Shown: in pieces, positions 61,958 through 64,000 of the stretch
Position numbering within the stretch: the first letter of the stretch is position 1
Layout of the letters: every line of letters begins with the position of its first letter
DNA from: Deltaproteobacteria bacterium
Lineage (GTDB): Bacteria; Desulfobacterota; Desulfobulbia; Desulfobulbales; SURF-16
Length of the DNA: 64,000 nt
Assembly (NCBI GenBank): GCA_016219175.1
Contig: JACRCD010000062.1
Span: forward strand, 1 to 64,000
Direction: 5' to 3'
Translations under genes and position numbers: made by a program
Notes under the pieces: generated by a model
What the model was told of the DNA's origin: nothing
The model's database searches: none
What the model saw: only the letters and a program-made list of their open reading frames with translations

Positions 61958-63379
61958 ATGGGCAAAAGGCTTTTCCGCCGCAAATTTCTGGGGCATATCC
62001 TGGAAGAGCTCGATATCGAGCAGCATAAATTGGACAGGTCGCTTAATGCCTTTGATCTCACCATCCTCGGCGTGGGGGCGATTATCGGCGTGGGGATTTT
62101 TGTCCTGACCGGCGCGGCCTCGGCCAAGTATGCCGGTCCGGGAGTGATCCTTTCCTTTGTCATCGCCGGCGCGGCCTGCGCCTTTGCCGGCCTGTGCTAC
62201 GCGGAACTGGCCTCGTCGATTCCCGTGGCCGGCAGCGCTTACAACTACGCCTATGCCACCATGGGCGAATTGATCGCCTGGATCATCGGCTGGGATTTGA
62301 TCCTGGAGTATATCGTGGCCGCCATTGCGGTATCCATTGGCTGGTCCGGGTATTTCGTCCATATCCTGGCCGCCCTGGGGATACAGGTGCCGGTCTGGTG
62401 TTCCGCCGCCCCGGGCACGGTGGAGGGCGCGATCATTAATCTGCCTGCCATGGTGATCGTGCTGCTGCTGACCGTCATCCTGGTTGTCGGCATCAAGGAG
62501 AGCGCCCGCTTTACCAGCTTGATGGTGTTGGTCAAGATGGTCACCATCATGGTCTTCATCCTGGTCGGTGCGTCCCATGTGAATCCCGACAACTGGCATC
62601 CCTTCCTGCCCTTCGGCCTGAAAGGGGTTGTCGCCGGGGCGGCCATTGTTTTTTTTGCCTATATCGGCTTTGACGCCATATCCACCACGGCGGAAGAAAC
62701 CAGAAATCCCCAGCGCAACATGCCCATCGGCATCCTCCTCTCTCTTGCTATCTGCTCGTTGCTGTATATTGTCGTGGCGGCCATCCTGACAGGGATGGTG
62801 CCGTACACGGAGCTCAATACCCCGGCCCCGGTGGCCCATGCCCTGACCCTGGCCGGATTCCGCTGGGGTTCGGCCCTGGTCTCGGCCGGGGCGGTGGCGG
62901 GCATTACCAGCGTGCTCATGGTGATGCTCATGGGGCAGCCCAGGATTTTTTTCGCCATGTCCAGGGACGGTCTGCTCTGGCCCTGGGTGTCCAAGGTGCA
63001 TCCGCGCTTCCGCACCCCCTATGTCTCGCAGATTCTGACCGGCGGCGTGGTCGCGGGGTTTGCTGGTTTCATCGATATCGGCACCGCGGCGGAGCTCTGT
63101 AACATCGGCACCTTATTCGCCTTTGCCATGGTCTGCGGCGGGGTGGTGGTGTTGCGCAGAACCCACCCGGAACTCAGACGGTCATTCCGTTGCCCAATGG
63201 TGCCCTTGATTCCGCTGCTGGGGGTATTTTCCTGTGTCTGGCTGATGCTTTCTCTGCCCAAGATCACCTGGATCAGGTTCGTCTGCTGGCTGCTCGCCGG
63301 CCTGACCATCTATTTTTATTACGGCATCAAGCACAGCCGGATGGCGGGCGGACAGGCGGAAACGGACAGACGGGGTTGA
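61958..63379 (+). CDS. Amino-acid permease, APC family
   Basis: A 473-residue transporter with twelve membrane helices. The N-terminus LNAFDLTILGVGAIIGVGIFVLTG is the substrate-binding unwound helix of the cationic amino acid transporter branch; FAYIGFDAISTTAEETRNPQRNMP and LVSAGAVAGITSVLMVMLMGQPRIFFAMSRDGLL are typical. It is similar to YfnA/CAT proteins. AGGAGG before ATG 61958 fixes the start; a frame from 61868 adds 30 non-homologous residues. It probably imports an amino acid by proton symport; the specific one is unknown. Confidence 0.92.
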   Translation: MGKRLFRRKFLGHILEELDIEQHKLDRSLNAFDLTILGVGAIIGVGIFVLTGAASAKYAGPGVILSFVIAGAACAFAGLCYAELASSIPVAGSAYNYAYATMGELIAWIIGWDLILEYIVAAIAVSIGWSGYFVHILAALGIQVPVWCSAAPGTVEGAIINLPAMVIVLLLTVILVVGIKESARFTSLMVLVKMVTIMVFILVGASHVNPDNWHPFLPFGLKGVVAGAAIVFFAYIGFDAISTTAEETRNPQRNMPIGILLSLAICSLLYIVVAAILTGMVPYTELNTPAPVAHALTLAGFRWGSALVSAGAVAGITSVLMVMLMGQPRIFFAMSRDGLLWPWVSKVHPRFRTPYVSQILTGGVVAGFAGFIDIGTAAELCNIGTLFAFAMVCGGVVVLRRTHPELRRSFRCPMVPLIPLLGVFSCVWLMLSLPKITWIRFVCWLLAGLTIYFYYGIKHSRMAGGQAETDRRG

Positions 63380-63557
63380 CGGGCGGAGCAACCAAAACAG
63401 GGTGATAACGCCTTGCGGGAGAACAAGGGGCGGCAGGCCAACCAATCGGAAGTTTTAGGGGCCGTTATAAAATAACCATTACAGATTTGATATTGCCTCT
63501 ACGGCCCTTTATGCCGTTGCCACGCATAGAGTGTTGCAGTAATTTATTGACAACGGC

Positions 63558-64000
63558 TTAGCTGAAAATCCGCATTACCAGGATGCCGGCCTCATAAAGA
63601 ACAAAAAGCGGCAGGGCCAGCAGCAGGGTCGAGACAATATCTCCCGCGGCCAGCAGAAAGGCGAGAACAAGGATGGCCAGGTAAAAATATTTTCTCTGCC
63701 GGGAGAAATAGGCGTGTTCGGCAAAGCCTGTTTTCCCGGCGGCAACCATGAGAAAAGGAATCTCAAAAGCGAGACCGAAGGCCAGGGAAGAGCGGACAAC
63801 AAAGGTCAGGTAGGAATCCAGCCGGGGCAACGGTTCCAGGTTTTCTCCGGCAAAGCTCATCAGGAAACCGAGGGCTTCGGGCATGATGACAAAAAAAGCA
63901 AAGGCCACGCCAAAAGCAAAGAGCAGGGTCGCCCAGAAGACAACGGTAAGGGCGGTTTTTTTTTCATGCCCGTGCAGGGCAGGGGCGACAAAGGCCCAAG
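63558..64000 (-). CDS. tatC: Sec-independent translocase subunit TatC, partial
   Basis: The last about 147 residues of TatC; the 5' part lies past the right edge. Visible segments are FVAPALHGHEKKTAL, the helix FWATLLFAFGVAFAFFVIMP, LDSYLTFVVRSSLAFGLAFEIPFLMV, and FAEHAYFSRQRKYFYLAILVLAFLLAAGDIVSTLLLALPLFVLYE. The F-x-x-P near AFVAP and the helix with E in AFEIPF are family features. TatC recognises twin-arginine signal peptides of folded proteins. It is convergent with the permease gene. Confidence 0.95.
   Translation of the reverse strand, partial: WAFVAPALHGHEKKTALTVVFWATLLFAFGVAFAFFVIMPEALGFLMSFAGENLEPLPRLDSYLTFVVRSSLAFGLAFEIPFLMVAAGKTGFAEHAYFSRQRKYFYLAILVLAFLLAAGDIVSTLLLALPLFVLYEAGILVMRIFS

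Noticed and set aside
61832-63001. 389-codon minus frame, rich in H, G and D
   Set aside because: Shadow of the amino-acid permease; composition is unlike real proteins.

Overview
The window reads as chromosome of a dissimilatory, respiring member of the Desulfobacterota (former Deltaproteobacteria), possibly near Desulfobulbia or Desulfuromonadia. The reasons are very heme-rich c-type cytochromes, an OmcS-type extracellular cytochrome, an EF-G resembling the spirochaete/planctomycete/delta EFG1 (close to mitochondrial EF-G1), a eukaryotic-type HisA, sigma-54 promoters and two families of short mobile repeats. The exact genus cannot be told from sequence reading alone.

1-5 kb is housekeeping: mobA fragment, HIT protein, MTA/SAH deaminase, L-isoaspartate methyltransferase, an SmpA-like lipoprotein, a zinc-ribbon/acidic protein, an RDD membrane protein and tRNA-Phe. 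5.0-8.5 kb is an AT-richer accessory patch next to that tRNA: a decayed restriction-modification fragment, a two-gene Septu defence system (PtuA ATPase and PtuB HNH nuclease) and a ParDE-like toxin-antitoxin pair whose toxin is frameshifted. 8.5-14.2 kb holds an SNase-like protein with a PIF1-type helicase, a heme/PAS sensor, an OmpA fragment, two very small proteins and a cold-shock protein. 14.5-19.0 kb, minus strand, is a tight group of TPR-OGT glycosyltransferase, TPR-protein methyltransferase fusion and a HAMP-like membrane protein.

19.1-36.6 kb, minus strand, is the heart of the window: an extracellular electron transfer cluster. From its 5' side it encodes an NHL propeller protein, an OmcS-like hexaheme nanowire cytochrome (own sigma-54 promoter, GEMM/c-di-GMP-I riboswitch in the leader and a strong terminator), a second OmcS-like hexaheme protein, a propeller lipoprotein, a large outer-membrane barrel protein, two lipoproteins, a parvulin-like chaperone, a 26-heme and a 16-heme cytochrome, another propeller protein and a pentaheme protein. 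The likely logic is chaperoned secretion of cytochromes, passage through an outer-membrane barrel and polymerisation outside the cell. Two MITE-like elements have inserted between genes of this cluster.

37.1-41.8 kb is regulatory: a REC-PilZ protein (c-di-GMP linked, sigma-54 promoter), and an operon of NtrC-type regulator, histidine kinase with a periplasmic heme motif and PhnD-like lipoprotein. 42-50.8 kb has a hexaheme cytochrome, two unknown membrane proteins, a Rossmann-like protein, EF-G, a P-loop ATPase, HisA and a CheD-HDOD fusion. 50.9-53.6 kb is a CHASE4 hybrid kinase. 53.9-56.3 kb contains two duplicated, sigma-54-promoted operons of unrecognised small membrane proteins, followed by a peroxiredoxin. 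57.7-61.8 kb encodes two periplasmic binding proteins and a TonB-dependent receptor; the window ends with an amino-acid permease and partial tatC.

All calls come from reading the sequence by eye; no database search was run. The best candidates for undescribed biology are the riboswitch-controlled nanowire cluster and the duplicated sigma-54 small-membrane-protein operons.
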